Source: Taenia hydatigena
Lineage: Eukaryota > Platyhelminthes > Cestoda > Cyclophyllidea > Taeniidae
Length of the DNA: 64,000 nt
Direction of reading: 5' to 3'
Assembly: GCA_036345935.2 (NCBI GenBank)
Contig: JADWOT020000002.1
Span: 2,700,692 to 2,764,691 of the forward strand
Below the pieces are notes generated by a model. The model was not told where the DNA came from. It searched no databases and was given only the letters and a program-made list of their open reading frames with translations. A program made the translations under genes and the position numbers. This document shows, in pieces, positions 34,111 to 47,010 of this stretch. Within the stretch, counting starts at the first letter, position 1; the number at the start of each line of letters is the position of its first letter.

Positions 34111-36435
34111 ACTGACTAATCCTTACGTGGTGATGAATGTTGCAGTAATATCGGACCGCCCAAACGTGGCGCAGGCAATTTGAGCCTAATGATAAAATGC
34201 CTCAAATTTACAAGTTCTCAAAACTTTACGAGTTCTAGAAGTGTATAATACTGACTAGCCATCCAATACGATAATCTAGAGTAAACGTATATTAAACAGC
34301 ATTTCGCGATATCACGTTGAACAGTTAATGTTGCGTGACCTGGATTTGTACTCTTGTGACACGCATTCGTTCGACCCAGGAGACTGCTCATGCTTTGCAT
34401 GCATTTGTGTGCTCCACTAACAAAAGCAAATAAGCCCCTCTGACCTCGGCCTTCTCGAGATAGGATAATAAACTAAAATCAAAGATGCGCAAATAAACAC
34501 ATTTTGCAGGAGCAACCATCACTAGTAGCGTAATTTGCACAAAGTTTTCCGTAGCATACGATATAAAACGTTATGCGATTAAAATTTGGCGTCCTGGTAC
34601 TTTCTTGAAGGCAAAATAAGGCATCAAACTAGGACAGAATATACATTCAGCTAACAAAAGGGGTTGAGGCTGCTGGCATGGCCTGGAGGCTAGACCACCC
34701 AAGTGACAGAAATGGACACTCGATCAAGGGAGGCACTACAATAAAAACAGGACTAGCCAGCTATGAGGGTAAATGGCTTGTTTCCCTCTCGAAAGCAAAT
34801 CCAACTAACCTTCTATTATAAAAATGAGAAAAGAAATAAAAGGAAACAAGAGATATAAAATTGGTCCAAATTATTGTTATACAAGCATAAAAATTGCGTT
34901 GTGTAGTATTTTCAGCATATATAATCGGTATCACATGTTGATATTCAGATGATTGGGTACCAAATGTCACAGAGGGTTAGCAGGCTAAGATTGGATTCCA
35001 GGAGTGGCGTTTAGATGGCACAGACGCACCGCTTTGAAGCGAATAACTTAGATGCCGTTTCCGATTTTGATATCCAAAATAATTCATTTGTATTAATAGA
35101 ACAATGTCGCAGAGAGGCACAGTAACCTTATGGCCGTCTATAGTCGGGAATAAGATAAACGATTCCCACTGCATTTGTGCAATTCCGACAAATAGTATTT
35201 GGGTTGTTATGCGGCATCCGAAACACTGTTGCTCTGCATGATTAAAGCTTGTGTACTACTGCGGTTTTAACTCGGTGGTTGGTGATTCCCAATAGAGCCG
35301 CTTGTAGATGCGTTAATGCACTAACCTGTTTACAAAGTCAACGCGCAGACGACCAAGCGTAGTACAGGAAACTCGAATAAGTTTTGCGCATGATAACCGA
35401 GGAAAGTTTGCAGTAACGTTGGTGCTTTCGTCAGCACTAAACTAGCCTTAACCACAGGAGATAATGTAAAACCATATCTTCAGGAGCATTTTATGAAAAC
35501 ATAAGAACACTGGGGATGTTTAATACTTCATTATTTCATATTTTCGTTTGTAAACTTATGCATTTCTTTTGGTGAATTAGTGCCAGGGATACATCTGACA
35601 AAGTTGAGTTGGAGGCCGATCTCATTTTGGCACGCCGGAAGTCCTTATTCCCTTCTCGGCCCAAAAATTGGTTGTCACTAGGCTAGACAGCACACCGACG
35701 CAAGTCTAGAAGCAACTGATCACGCGCACGTCTAGCTGCACGGATGCACAGGCATTCGCTAGATATAGAGTGTGAGTTTGGATTAAATGCAATCTGGAAG
35801 AGAAAAATCTGGTTTCGCAAGTCATATGCTTATCTTGACCAGTTTCTAGAGTTGAGAAAATCAACTGTTCCTTCAAGCATGGCGAAATCGACTTACTCGC
35901 GCCCATACGGGTGGCAAAATGGTTTGGGAACAATCGCGGCATGGCCGTTCATGGATGCTCAGATCCGTTGCTGTAATTACAAAATCGCCTTTCGCACCAA
36001 CATTATCAGTTATAAACTGATAGCTTTTATACCAGTTTGTTCAATTTTAGCATTTGTGTGACCACTTAGCAACGAATTTTAAACGATTAAACCTTCAATC
36101 ATTTCGTCCATGAGAACAATTCAGCAAGTATGAGCGACTCCGAAGTGCATGTAAGTTCTCCTTTCTGTGCATGGATTACTTTGGTATTTGTTACAGCATT
36201 GCTTCGGAAGCGACAATTTTTTATTATACAATGTATCATTGATTCCAAATGCCTAATAGCGCAAACGCATTTTGGCACAGCACCATTTAAACGAAAAGTG
36301 GCCACAACAATTTTCCTGATGGCCAACCATGTTCAAGCCGCTCGACCGAGATGCACATTCACTTCTTCCTCTTATAGAAAAGGCAAAAAATTGATGGTCC
36401 TTCAGGCAGTGATTCTACTTAAATTACCCTGTCTC
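34111..36435. other. No gene supported
   Basis: AT-rich. Frames such as 35744-36061 (plus) and 35706-35942 (minus) overlap on opposite strands without motifs. Confidence 0.5.
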
Positions 36436-36491
36436 AAGCAGTAGACTCCAATATGCTCCAAGTTGCTAAACAACTACTGGAAAAAGGCGTG
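36436..36491 (+). CDS. Possible small ankyrin exon
   Basis: Between CTGTCTCAAGCAG and GTGCGT lies a frame S-N-M-L-Q-V-A-K-Q-L-L-E-K-G, which matches the second helix of an ankyrin repeat. Its end phase does not fit the next exon's phase-1 acceptor, so the splice choice or the gene's integrity is doubtful. Confidence 0.3.
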
Positions 36492-36769
36492 CGTTGTTTT
36501 GGACCTACTATTGTTTATTTAGTATAAAGCGACGAGCCGAGAACACGTTTTTCACCCTCATAAAACCGCGCATAATATTCACGCAGCTAGCTAAGCATAG
36601 CGCTTGTTTCATGTCTACTTTAGTTGCAAAGTAACAGCTCTAGCAACCACAAGTCCAAATTTTGTCACTATTTGTAAAATAACATTGCTACCCCCGTATC
36701 GACAGATAATTTTATGCATCTGATCCAAAGTTGCGCAAATTTACTAGGCTGACCCCAATATTCACACAG

Positions 36770-37161
36770 AAGATCCTACGACGACTCCACTCATAGAAGC
36801 CACAGTAATGGGCTACATAGAAATGATGCAGCTCCTTCTCGAGAATGGGGCTTACACTTACCTGTCTGATCACCGTGGCAACACTCCTCTCCACTGGGCG
36901 GCGAGGAAAGGCAATTTAGCTGCTGTCACTCTGTTGTGTGAGTCGGATAGCACCACCGATGTGAAGAACATGAGCAACCAAACACCACTAATGGATGCCC
37001 GCAGACATGGTCACTCTGATATTGTGCAATACTTGCTTCGGTACGAGGCCAGTGAACGAGTTCAGCCAGCCGATGGAAATGCCGCCACATCTATTGCTGC
37101 TAGTTCCATGGCGCGTAGCATCTCTGATTTTGTGTCCAGTTTTTTCATTGTGCATGACTAA
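36770..37161 (+). CDS. Ankyrin-repeat protein, exon with about three repeats
   Basis: After a CCAATATTCACACAG acceptor (phase 1), about 130 codons are open to TAA at 37159-37161. Ankyrin hallmarks are in order: T-P-L-I-E-A-T-V-M-G-Y-I-E-M-M-Q-L-L-L-E-N-G-A; G-N-T-P-L-H-W-A-A-R-K-G-N-L-A-A-V-T-L-L; and Q-T-P-L-M-D-A-R-R-H-G-H-S-D-I-V-Q-Y-L-L. The last ~40 residues depart from the consensus (A-A-S-S-M-A-R-S-I-S-D-F). Ankyrin repeats mediate protein-protein binding; the specific partner cannot be told. A minus-strand paralogue at 52802-53212 shares the exon start, the repeats and a similar tail, but carries a frameshift and a stop. This copy reads clean. Confidence 0.7.
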
Positions 37162-37413
37162 GCGATTGTTCAATTCCATCATTTGTATAAAAATACTCCT
37201 AACTGGAATATTTCCTTCGTCGGTGTCAGATAATGCCCATTATTCGTAACTGCCTTTGCTGCAATGCTTTGAAATTCCATGAATTTTATATGCCATATCA
37301 TTATAGTGGAACACTATCGCAAAACTGTCATTTGCGTTACTGTTAGGTGTGTAGGAACTACGAAATCAAAATCAAAAATTGATTAAAAACAAAAACAGAT
37401 TTTGATATTTTAG

Positions 37414-37486
37414 GCAACTCAGAAACCAGAGGATGCAATGGGTGAGGAAAGTGAAAGTGCTAGGCTCTTATGTATCTCTACTGAAG
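37414..37486 (+). CDS. Candidate downstream exon of the ankyrin gene
   Basis: 73 bases between GATATTTTAG and GTAAGA. They encode K-P-E-D-A-M-G-E-E-S-E-S-A-R-L-L, an acidic stretch, phase 0 in and 1 out. A related acidic stretch (G-P-D-D-T-G-V-E-Q-E-E-D-D) follows a CAACTAG site at 52584 on the minus strand near the paralogue, which supports its being coding. How it joins to the preceding exon is unclear, because that exon runs into a stop with no obvious donor. Confidence 0.35.
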
Positions 37487-40400
37487 GTAAGAATATTACG
37501 CGGACGGATTATGCACTGGTTTCGGAACCAGTCAATTAATGGTGCTTTAATCAGATGTCAAATGGGTGCCGATGCGATACAAGTCATTAGGAATTTTGAC
37601 TAAGTTTCTAATAACCTGTTTGATAACATGAGGTCTGCGGTCCACCGTCATATCTGCCACTTTTATTTGCCAGAATTCTGAATTCGATTTGACGTAAATA
37701 ACAAATTTGTCCCATCAAAGAAAGTCAGCAAACTGTAGGTGCGGAACGATTGTTGGCATCTTTGTTTGTTACCGCATTTAACTCCCTACAGTCCGCACAG
37801 CCATTGACTTCCGCCACTTTTATGCACTTTAATAAACTTGATTCCATAATTCAGCCTCGAACCAACTTGCTTAGATGCTCGGCTTTTATTTGCAGAGTTC
37901 AGCTGCATCTTCCTTCAGCAGTGAGACGGTTGTGCTGGTCTCAGAAGCTTGGTAGAATAAAAAGACACCTCCTGAAAAAGTTGCAACGGCTTTGGCGCTG
38001 TGCAAATCATCGGCACTACACATCATGTCTTAAGGCAATTCTAGACACAAATAATTTCCTCGCTATCTGCTTTGGCTATACGAACCTGCATGAACAGCAC
38101 TTATTCTGCAACTGAGTTCTATTTCTCACCGAGCCTTATTTTGTCAAATGTAAAGCAACTCCTGCCACATGACTAAGGTTAGGGGGGGACAGAATAATAG
38201 GCTTCGAGTTAACAGCTGTAAAGTCAAAAGCGCTACTGAATAAACGGTCTATTTTACATCGAGCAGAAGGAAACAGAATCAAACGAAATCCAAGGAAAGG
38301 AACTGTCATTTCATTTTGAAGTATAGTTTAAAGAGATGCGATCCCGTATGTAGCTCTTAATGCCTCATGGTCGCAAACTTGACCAGGTCTCAATGAAATT
38401 CGGTCGTAATGCAGCAACGCTCCTCGACCACACTGCGTAATGGATCTGCACGTCTTCCGTGGGCGATTATCCGTTTGAAGGTCTTGTTTGCGGGAGAGCC
38501 ACTAACGACTCATTTTGCTAGAAGTTGGAGAGTATTCGCTTATTCACAGTGAGCTTCAACCACTTTCTCATGAAGATAAACGAAGTCCCTGGCGAGCGTC
38601 TACTCATTCTGCTCCATAAAGAGGACTCGATATAATGTATGTCATGCTGTTATGACTTTGTGTTCGGAATGATTCCTACGATTTGTGCTCAAGCTAATGA
38701 ATTTCGCTACAGAGCGTCGACGTTATGGAACCTTTATCGCACTAGAAACAGAAATGGCGCATCAATCATATGGCACAAGTTAGGCTTTAAAATCCGTGTC
38801 GTCGCTGATAGAGGATAAGCTGATGCACACTGCCGCAAATTTTGCGGTCGTCTTGTTTGCCTTGCCCTCTTTTCCTCTCAAGCTTCTTGAACGAACAAAG
38901 TGATTTGGTAAGGGCACTTTTGTCAGCAATCATAGAAGAAGTAAAGTGCATTTCTAGCTTTCGTCTGTCTAGAGCAGATCTGACGACGTCTCCATCTTCA
39001 GATTTGCGCCCAGTGAATTCTCCTCGCTGATGAGCCTTACTTCAACAAAATGTGCATTCCTTCGATGTCAGGCTTGTGAACCATCGATTTTAGCTTGAAA
39101 TGTACGGCGTAGCATGATTCTCCAAAGACTATTCAATCGTTAAGCAGAAATATTTGCTGTCGTTATGGGTTGCTGCTTTAATAGTCACCCCTAAAGCCCT
39201 AAAGCATCTTCAAATGATGTGAATGTCATCATCGCAACACCGTTTAGGCTGAATGCTGTGTGCCTTTGGCAACAGGTCACCTAGACTCCCCTGCTGTGCA
39301 TTTGTCAAGCATCTAAGTCTCCGAGTCACATTGGCAGTCCTTAAGCTCTTGCCGTGCTTCAGCAGTGTTCAATATGCCCACGTATTGCGGCTTGTTTCGT
39401 CCGTCAAGAGCTCTCGACACTATCCACTTCTGCGGTGAGTCTAGCGACTTGTTCAGCTAAATTGCGCTCAAAATACAAGTGTAGATTATGATCCTTATAT
39501 TATTTTATGTGGCGTTTCGTCAAACTCCCTGGTCGACAAGAAGTTCGGTTTTCTCAAAGGTGAGGGAGGGCACCCTTCATGTCTTCATCAAGGCTGCATT
39601 GATCCCGTTCGATCTAGGACAATAAAGGTGTCGCAAAGCAATCAGCTCACTTGTGTCAGAAATTTTTGCAGGGAAGAAGAGACAAACAAGGGTATTGCTG
39701 CAAATATGGCAACTTTAATAAAATTTATCTTAGACTGTTGTCTCCATCCCTCAAAAGAAATATGTAATCCAGTACAAAGCCATGTGATAGTGCCTCATAA
39801 CAATTAAAGGTGGGAATTTCGGAGACAGTTATGATAAAAGTAGCACAAGTGAATGAAAACTGTTAATGGATTGAGCAGCTTTCCTTAACATAGAGTGCGT
39901 ATTCATTTAAGAGCATTCTTAGGATCTCCGATAACAAGCGTCAGCTCCTAGGGTAGTCAGTACATGTCTGATTGGATCGCGAGTTAATAAAAGGATTGAA
40001 AAAGACACTCGGTTTGATTCAAGTCGACATATCTTACGCGAACTTGTGCACATTCTCCTAAGATTACTTGCCAGGTTGAATGTTCTTTTCATGCGAGAAA
40101 TCGGCTGGAATATTGCACAACGGTATCAACTATTTGCCAAAATGGCTAAAGATGCTTAATGGACCTATGAGTCGTGAGTTATTTGTGCGATACGTGTGGT
40201 ATTAGAACCGGCCTCCGCATGCTTCTTATCCTGACCTGGCTGACTTAATTTTGTGAAATGTCCAGGGCCTACTGCTCGTTTGGCACATTGACACAAACTA
40301 CACAAACACGTCTGCATATATTATTACAAGATGTGCACGCAGACCCTTATTCAAGGCCATCACTTAAATAGGCACTACGCTTCTTTGAACGTGTCTTCGG

Positions 40401-40856
40401 ATGTCAAGCAGGCAGGCCTCGCCGCCGTCTAGACCATGGAAGTCCCGTGAATCAAAGAAAATAACCTTTTTCTTGGCGGCAGCCTCAATCCAAAAGCATG
40501 ATTTTAGAGATGGATAGGAGAGTCAAAACTCACAGGAAATGCTATTTGTATTTTCTTCCAATTCGTCGACGCCATATACGGGCACAAGAAGTGGATAAAG
40601 TGGTGGCGATTATTAGTCATTTCATTCTTAATGCCTTCATTACTATGCCTAATGAGTGCACGGTTCATTAGTAAGGGTGGAAGACTGCGTACGTAATGAT
40701 ATCACTCGAAGACAAATTTCATTTCTTTACTGGAACATTCATTATTCTCATCCAAAATGAATGGCATTTCGTCAACTGCACCTTACGTTCAGTTTTGTGT
40801 CTGGCCGAATTGCATCATTCACTTCAGAATCGCTCTCTTGATCAATATTGGTTCAG
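37487..40856. other. No gene supported
   Basis: A 121-codon plus-strand frame at 37750-38115 follows the ankyrin exons and could hold part of that gene, but I see no ankyrin consensus or clear domain in it. The rest is AT-rich without structure I can name. Confidence 0.45.
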
Positions 40857-41148
40857 TAAAGTTGTGGCAGATGCTATCGAAACTTGCGCACATTGATCCT
40901 CCCGTTGCAGAAATATACAAAAGCATTCTATCAATACTTGTGGAAACCAAAGCGAACATGCTATGGGATCTCCCTTTTGCTCATTTGTCACATGTAGAGA
41001 TGCGCATGTCCGCGCCTTGTTTCACTTGATTTAGACAACATCATCCAAGTTCCTAGTCAAAATTTTTCATTTATGTCGGACAAATTGCTTCTGCGATTCG
41101 CTAAATAAATTTGAATACTTTGCTTGATGAAACCAAAGAGCGACGCAG

Positions 41149-41336
41149 TATTAGAGGAACGAAGAAACGAAATGTGCACCAATACGCTCCAGTCACTGGT
41201 TGCCTTTAGTGCGACTGGAGGTCCCGCAGAGATCATCAAACAATTACATCGTCGATTTCAATTCAAATTTTTGAATTGTGACAAAATCCAGACTACCACT
41301 GTGAACGAACGTAGGTACAGACTTATGAGTGATTAA
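41149..41336 (+). CDS. Unidentified exon b, tandem copy 1
   Basis: After CGACGCAG (phase 1) an open frame runs V-L-E-E-R-R-N-E-M-C-T-N-T-L-Q-S-L-V-A-F, then A-T-G-G-P-A-E-I-I-K-Q-L-H-R-R-F and on to TAA. The same protein is readable in copy 2 with about ten substitutions and no frameshift or stop, which suggests the frame has mattered at some time. I do not recognise the family. The upstream partner exon in the same unit starts after CCCGTTGCAG at about 40915 and encodes E-I-Y-K-S-I-L-S-I-L-V-E-T-K-A-N. Confidence 0.35.
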
Positions 41337-41714
41337 GCAAGCTTCTTCTGAAGCACCGTGACAATTCATGAAAGAGTCATAATTATCTTCGAAGAATTTG
41401 TCGAAGTTGTGGTAAATGCTTTCGGCACTTGCGCACAATGATTTTCCCGTTGCAGAAATATGCAAAAACATTTCCTTGATACAAGCGGAAACTATACCGA
41501 ACATGCTATGGTATCTCCCTTTTGTCCATTTGCTACATATAGAGATTCAACTGTCCGCGCCTTGTTTCGCTTGATGTAGACAACATCATCAAATTTATAG
41601 TCAAAAATGCTTCAGCGGTTCGCCAAAAAATTTGCATATTTCGCTTGATGAAACCGGCAAGCGACGCGTTTGCTTTTTAAATGCTGGAAAGCACGTTACG
41701 CACTGCGATCGCAG

Positions 41715-41902
41715 TCTTAGAGGAACGAAGGAATGAATTGTGCACTAATACGCTCCAGTCACTGGTTGCGTTTAGTGCGACTGGAGATCCTGCAGAGATC
41801 ACCAAACAACTGCAGCGTCGATTTCAATTCAAATACTTGAATAGTGACAACACCCAGACTGCCACTGTGAACGAATGTAGGTACAGACTCATGAATGATT
41901 AA
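41715..41902 (+). CDS. Unidentified exon b, tandem copy 2
   Basis: After GATCGCAG (phase 1): V-L-E-E-R-R-N-E-L-C-T-N-T-L-Q-S-L-V, then T-G-D-P-A-E-I-T-K-Q-L-Q-R-R-F-Q-F-K and on to TAA at the same place as copy 1. Same length as copy 1 (188 bases), with no indel between them. Most differences change amino acids, so purifying selection is not evident. Confidence 0.35.
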
Positions 41903-41950
41903 GTAAGCTTCTTCTGAAGCACCGTGACAAATTATGAGAGTCATAATTAT

Positions 41951-43239
41951 CTTTGAAGAAATTGTCGATGGAAATCGGTGCCTTTTTGCATGGACATCCG
42001 TGGCTCTAAATTAATTGATTTCCTGCCTTAAGTAGGCAGCGTGTCTTCATGTAAAATGCAAAGAACTACATGTTTCCTTTAGTCAGAATCACTAGTGCTT
42101 ACCACCCTTGCCGGTGTAGGCATGGCAACATTTTGATAAAATTAATCCGTTCTTCGCGTTACTGCATATCTGTCCCTAGAGCCATTAAAATGACACAGGC
42201 CCTGCATCTACTCCTACTGCCATCAAAAATAAAGAGGTCCGTAAAGGCTAGCTCGAAGTGATTTCGCATGAACTGAATATCACTTCTGTGTGAGTTGATT
42301 TAACCAGCGGAGCTGGTCAGCGAACAATTCGTCACGGGGATTTTCGTCAATGCGCACATTCGAGTTCCACATATACTGACAGTTCTGAGGGAAAGGAGCC
42401 GAATAACTTGTGGCGTCTCCTCCACGGTGTCATGCAGCCTCAAGTAATGCCCTACCGTTATCGGAGCGAAAGCGAACGTAGTGGAGCGTTTTACTAGCCA
42501 TTGGTCATTGGCCCAAAACAACTTGTACAGACGCGCAATATTTTGCCTTTCATGACATATATTTAGCGACGTACCTTTGGTCCCAAAAAGGTGATTTTTA
42601 TAGCGCCTTCAATTTTTCATGGTCATTTTACGCAGTAAGACGTGGTAGAGAAAAGACACTTAGTCGAAAAACTAAGCAAATCCTTGCAGCCTTGTAGATA
42701 AATTGGCGTCTCTGTTTCTTACGGCTGCACTGCTAATTCAATGAATACAAGGAGCTTTATTTCTGGTGTTCGAAAGCACCTTTAGCACTTCTTTGCTGCA
42801 ACGAGAGTAGAGGATTGATTCTGTGCAATAGCGTAGAGATTTTAGAGGGATTTTGAGGGGACTAGTGTGCGCATAATTTGAGGACCACATCTTTGCAGCC
42901 TTAACCCTACTCGGCTATCACGGCACTCCCTAATTGCCTCATAATAGAGATTGCGTCGATGCTAGAAATACTAATTATGGAAAGTTTTAAAGACTTTTAT
43001 TTAACTTGTGCAGCACCGGAAGAGATATTTCTTAAATCAAGGGTGTAATCACTTTAAACACACCTACGAATCTCGTATCAGCCCGTATAGCACGTTACTA
43101 TATCAGGAGTAGACGCAGAGCTACCCATGTTATTCAAGCACTTTGTTTTGGCCAATGAATAAAGGGCGAAATGTAAGGCACATTACTGAATTCGAGTGCT
43201 TGATGTGGTCATGTTCAAACATCATTCATCTTCATCTAA
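41951..43239. other. No gene supported
   Basis: AT-rich, short frames only. Confidence 0.5.
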
Positions 43240-44640
43240 GGGCAAGCTAGCATTCTAAATATCACGAAGACGTTAGCCCATCCGTTACATGGGCACGTCG
43301 TAAGCAGCAATGAGCAGCTCAAATTCAACCTCCAATTTAGCGGCAGGAACTTCCAACTCGGACAGGTGGTAATGTAGTTCCGCCTTGGCAGCCATCGCGT
43401 TCTTTCTGTTGACTTCTTCTTAGAATTCAAGGCACATGACTCCGTCAAAGTATACATATTAAATGCAATTGGAGTTCCGTAGAGATTCGGACACGTGCGC
43501 CAAGCAGCCTTTAATGCGCCCGTCTGTGCGCACCTATTCAGACGCGGCGGTTCGACCGCACACGTCAAAGTCCGTGTCAATGTCCAGGCTCCAGATGTGC
43601 CCCTTTGCCATGAACCCTGGTTGACCTTTTACCTCGGATGCCATGACAACGTGGGTAACAGTAAAGCCCGTCTTATTAAAAAGGTCAGGTCTTGCGAGTC
43701 ATTTCGCATGAGTTAGCAGAGCTTATAAAAAGCGAAACAATTGACTGAATAGCGCATTGATGTTTATAACTCCTAAGTGGCCACTGTCCATGACCTGGAG
43801 CCAATCCACACTTCAGGTAGTCTTGCAGCCATGAAACCATGCGTCCATATCAAGAAAAGCCTACAAAATTAGATAAGATTGTGCAACTCAAGATCGCTTC
43901 CTTTGAGTAGCACAAGATCTAATGTCCCATGATTTCAAAAGCTTTGCAACAAACTACGCAAAAACAATGATTACTCCTTTTTTCAAGCCTGTAGCTTAAA
44001 ATCGCCGTCATTTCACCCCATTTTGAGTATGGATTATCCCGAACGCAGTGGAGTAGGAATCGTCAGAGCCCATCTTTTGACTCACTTGAGGCTTGATCCT
44101 ATGCCAATTAACTAAGCTCAAAGTCAGTACCACCGCAATAAATTGTTTTGTATATGCTAAGCAAATTAGGTTTTGTTTTCTATTGGTTTTTCGCACACAC
44201 TTCGTGGCAACGAGGTCGCTTAAACAATGATGATTCCAAAGGTTAAGCACCAAACTCTCCGTAGGTTAGTAATAGCGTTTTTCTGCATGAGTTCTGGTTT
44301 GCTCGGGGCACGCGTTTCCAATGGCGTCAGATTTGTGACATGCGCCTGCCACACTTTAACACACACTGCTCGCTTCTTGGATTTTAATCCTTAATGACTG
44401 TAATTCCTGGCAAAGCACAGGAAAACTGTTGCACCATAAAGCTTATTTAGAATACGGTGAGCAAAAAAGGAGAGTGCTATTCTCTCTGTCCTGCTTATAT
44501 GGACATCCGATTTTTGTACACTAGCCCAGAGACCTCTCCTCTTATCTCATTTTTAGCACTCAAAAGTGCTGCCAGTCTGGAAAGTAACTAAAATAACTTT
44601 CTGATAACTAGTCATTTACTCTCTTTGTCATTATGCACCC
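43240..44640 (-). repeat. Inverted dispersed repeat with decayed coding sequence, copy 2
   Basis: Partner of 32560-34110. On the minus strand about 43680-43300 a nearly continuous frame can be followed through four or so stops. Recognisable pieces are V-V-M-A-S-E-V-K-G-Q-P-G-F-M-A-K-G, W-S-L-D-I-D-T-D-F-D-V-C-G-R-T and, near the end, A-E-L-H-Y-H-L-S-E-L-E-V-P-A-A-K-L-E-V. The lack of frameshifts over ~350 bases suggests descent from a real exon or intronless gene copy. I do not recognise the protein, and it is a pseudogene in both copies. Confidence 0.55.
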
Positions 44641-45204
44641 TGTTGATGCTAGCATGTCACCCTTCAAGCAGGAACAATTCACTGCCGTCAGAGCTCAGAT
44701 CCGCAGCGTCAGATTCAACATTTCGCCGCGTTGGAAGAGCACGGGCTCTCTCGACCCTTCCTTAGTAATTCATGGCCTATGTTGAAGAGTAGACGTCCCG
44801 ATGTGGAAATTGTGCCTCTGGTCTGTGCACAACGCTGCTTTATTAGTGTGGCTAGTGTATCCAGTGTTTGAAGTTTCCATCCCAGGTGACACCGCATCTC
44901 CCAATCATATGTAAAAGGTAGTGCCATGCTTTATGTTAGTCGGCCGGGTGTGCTTGAGCATTGTAGCTCTCATGTTGAGGTGCACTGCACGAGTTCTGCG
45001 GACGTTAATTGTTACTGTCGCGCTTCCATTTGTTGTTAAACTGGCGGAACAAATCAGGGTAGTGTAGCTCTAGTTTGAGGTCGTTGCCTTGTTTTGACCA
45101 AGTAAAATTCCCTCATCTTTAACAAGTTAGCGTTTATTCTCACTGCTATTTTAACACCTTACTTAAGTTTCGCGACGCAATACCTGCCTACGTATTGTTT
45201 TAAA
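44641..45204. other. No gene supported
   Basis: Short frames only; AT-rich. Confidence 0.4.
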
Positions 45205-45560
45205 GAAGAATATTAGAGGAGTGGATTGCAAAGCTCATTGCACTTGCATTCAATTTTGGCACAGTCCACTAGCATTAAACGCTGCCAAGTAACGCGCTAT
45301 TGCACTTTTCATGCAAGTGCAATGGTTGGCTTCTCAGGCTGGCTTGGTAGGATATGCGGACGTGCTGATTAGGTAAGAAGGTAAGGATTCTTTTGAGAAC
45401 TTTGAATGTTAGTCTTTATTATCCAATATGCTAATACATTAGTCATAAATTAGTTGAATTTCGATCCTTTGAATAAGTTGTGAAATGAAACTTGATTGAC
45501 CCAGCCAAAAAGTCAACAACTGAATACGTGGTCAATTTGCTTCAAAATCACTACCTGGCA
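45205..45560 (+). repeat. Dispersed repeat A, copy 1 (partner at 47810-48148)
   Basis: Direct-orientation match with shared blocks CATTGCACTTGC, ACAGTCCaCTAGCATT, GCTATTGCACTTTTCATGC, GGACGTGCTG and GAcTACGTGGTcaATcTG-type sequence ending at ATTACCTGG. Roughly 75-80 percent alike. No shared coding frame. Confidence 0.65.
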
Positions 45561-46439
45561 CGTCTATGTGCAAAGACGCTTTTCGGGAATGGGTCGGTTG
45601 CAGATTACCTAGTGTCGAAACACGCTGCAGCATTGGAATCCATTTAGTTAGTGACAATAATTGCCCGACTGGAATCGTCCCATGGGTAAGATGCTGCCTG
45701 TGAGACAGATGCCATTTATTCCATTCCCAGAGTTAAGCAATCCCCACAAATGCTTGCACTGGCTTCCCTTCCCTTTCAAATGTATTTGCTTGTTGTATGA
45801 AATGAAGTCAGTATTCAACTCCACCGTACCATCGCCTGATATCTCTTAAACCCTGGTGCATATGGAATGACCAGGAAATTCTACATGCTTGTGATAATCA
45901 ATGCTCGTCGTAGTTGTGATGCACGTGTGAAGAAGTTTTGCCACTGCTTGAGGGGTAGAAGATTACATGGTATTTGCCTTACTAGTGGCGGATGATGTGG
46001 AAGTGGTGATGAGAATCTGTTAGACATTACCAATACCCAGCGTCACCAAACCTCACGCAATTGCAGTCGAACATGCGTATTTATGTTTCGTTCTTCTTTC
46101 GGGATGCTAATGTAGAATGAGAATAAATACAATTTTACATTGGAACCTTTCTCATCACTACGCCTCACTAGAGACTGCTTTCCAAAAAAAGTAGCATAAT
46201 TTGGGACAAGCAATGATGGAATTGAATGGACGGTCAAGGAACTTTATCATCTCACAGTTTCATAAAAACTTTTATCCGAAAATACGATGCTTGTGTTTGA
46301 ACATTAATGGAAGCTGCAGCATTAGCGGAGAGAGGGAAACACGGTGACTTGATGAAGTCAAGGGTATCATCTAAATGAAAAACTCCGATATTTGTTGATT
46401 AATTAAATGAATCTTGCCATAATTTAATTAGGAATGTGA
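45561..46439. other. No gene supported
   Basis: A 62-codon frame at 45661-45849 has no motif. Remaining sequence is AT-rich. Confidence 0.4.
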
Positions 46440-47010
46440 GGGAGCTGGGGCTGGTGTGCGATAGTTGTGTAAGTGGTGAGGATGTGTTAAAGGAGCTGTT
46501 AGATGTAATGCAGAAGAGGAAGCGGTGACGCATGTAAATGTGTATGAGTGCATGTTCAGGACCAAAAATAACAGTAGTAGTGGGTTCTAGAGTAAAATGA
46601 TCTATTGGCAGTATACGCGTGTGTCACATGTGTGTAACGGCGTGGTGAAATGCGAAAATTATGAAGCGAAACGACATCATAGCAAGGAAACAGTAAGTGT
46701 TTAAATAGGCAATCGTTTAAGTTGTTTGCGATATGGCCTTAGTAAAAAAATTAGAAGTGAATAAAATGGGTGAGTGTGCGAATGAGTGAAGGATGGAGGA
46801 AGGGACCTACACTAAAGGCCACAATTAGTGGTGGTGATGGTGGTGGGATGAAAGAGGCAGTAGGGGTGGAACGACTATAGCATGCGCTTAGTAGGTGCAT
46901 GTGGATGAGTGAACAGGTCGTTGAGGGGAATGGCAAGGATACAGGACAGCTCACTATAACTACTACTACTCGGAGGTTGTGACTAGAAGGAGAGAAGAAG
47001 CATGCATAAT
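46440..47010 (-). repeat. Purine-rich dispersed repeat (inverted partner at 60740-61480)
   Basis: The reverse complement reads ATGCACCTACTAAGcGCA, CCACCACCATcAaCATCACCAC and GTGTGACACACaTGG-like blocks found in the same order at 60856-61465. A further diverged copy lies at 29760-29960. The minus strand is very pyrimidine-rich, which by itself opens long meaningless frames (for example 46751-47098). Confidence 0.55.

Larger units (their letters stand above)
40857..41950 (+). repeat. Tandem duplication (~550-570 bp) of a two-exon-like unit
   Basis: Unit 1 is about 40857-41400 and unit 2 about 41405-41950. Blocks such as GTTGTGGcAgATGCT, CCCGTTGCAGAAATAT, AACATGCTATGG, TTAGAGGAACGAAG and AAGCTTCTTCTGAAGCACCGTGACAA occur once in each, at offsets of 547-569. 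Each unit contains two putative exons starting after GCAG acceptors; see the separate entries. The copies are about 85 percent alike. Confidence 0.75.
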
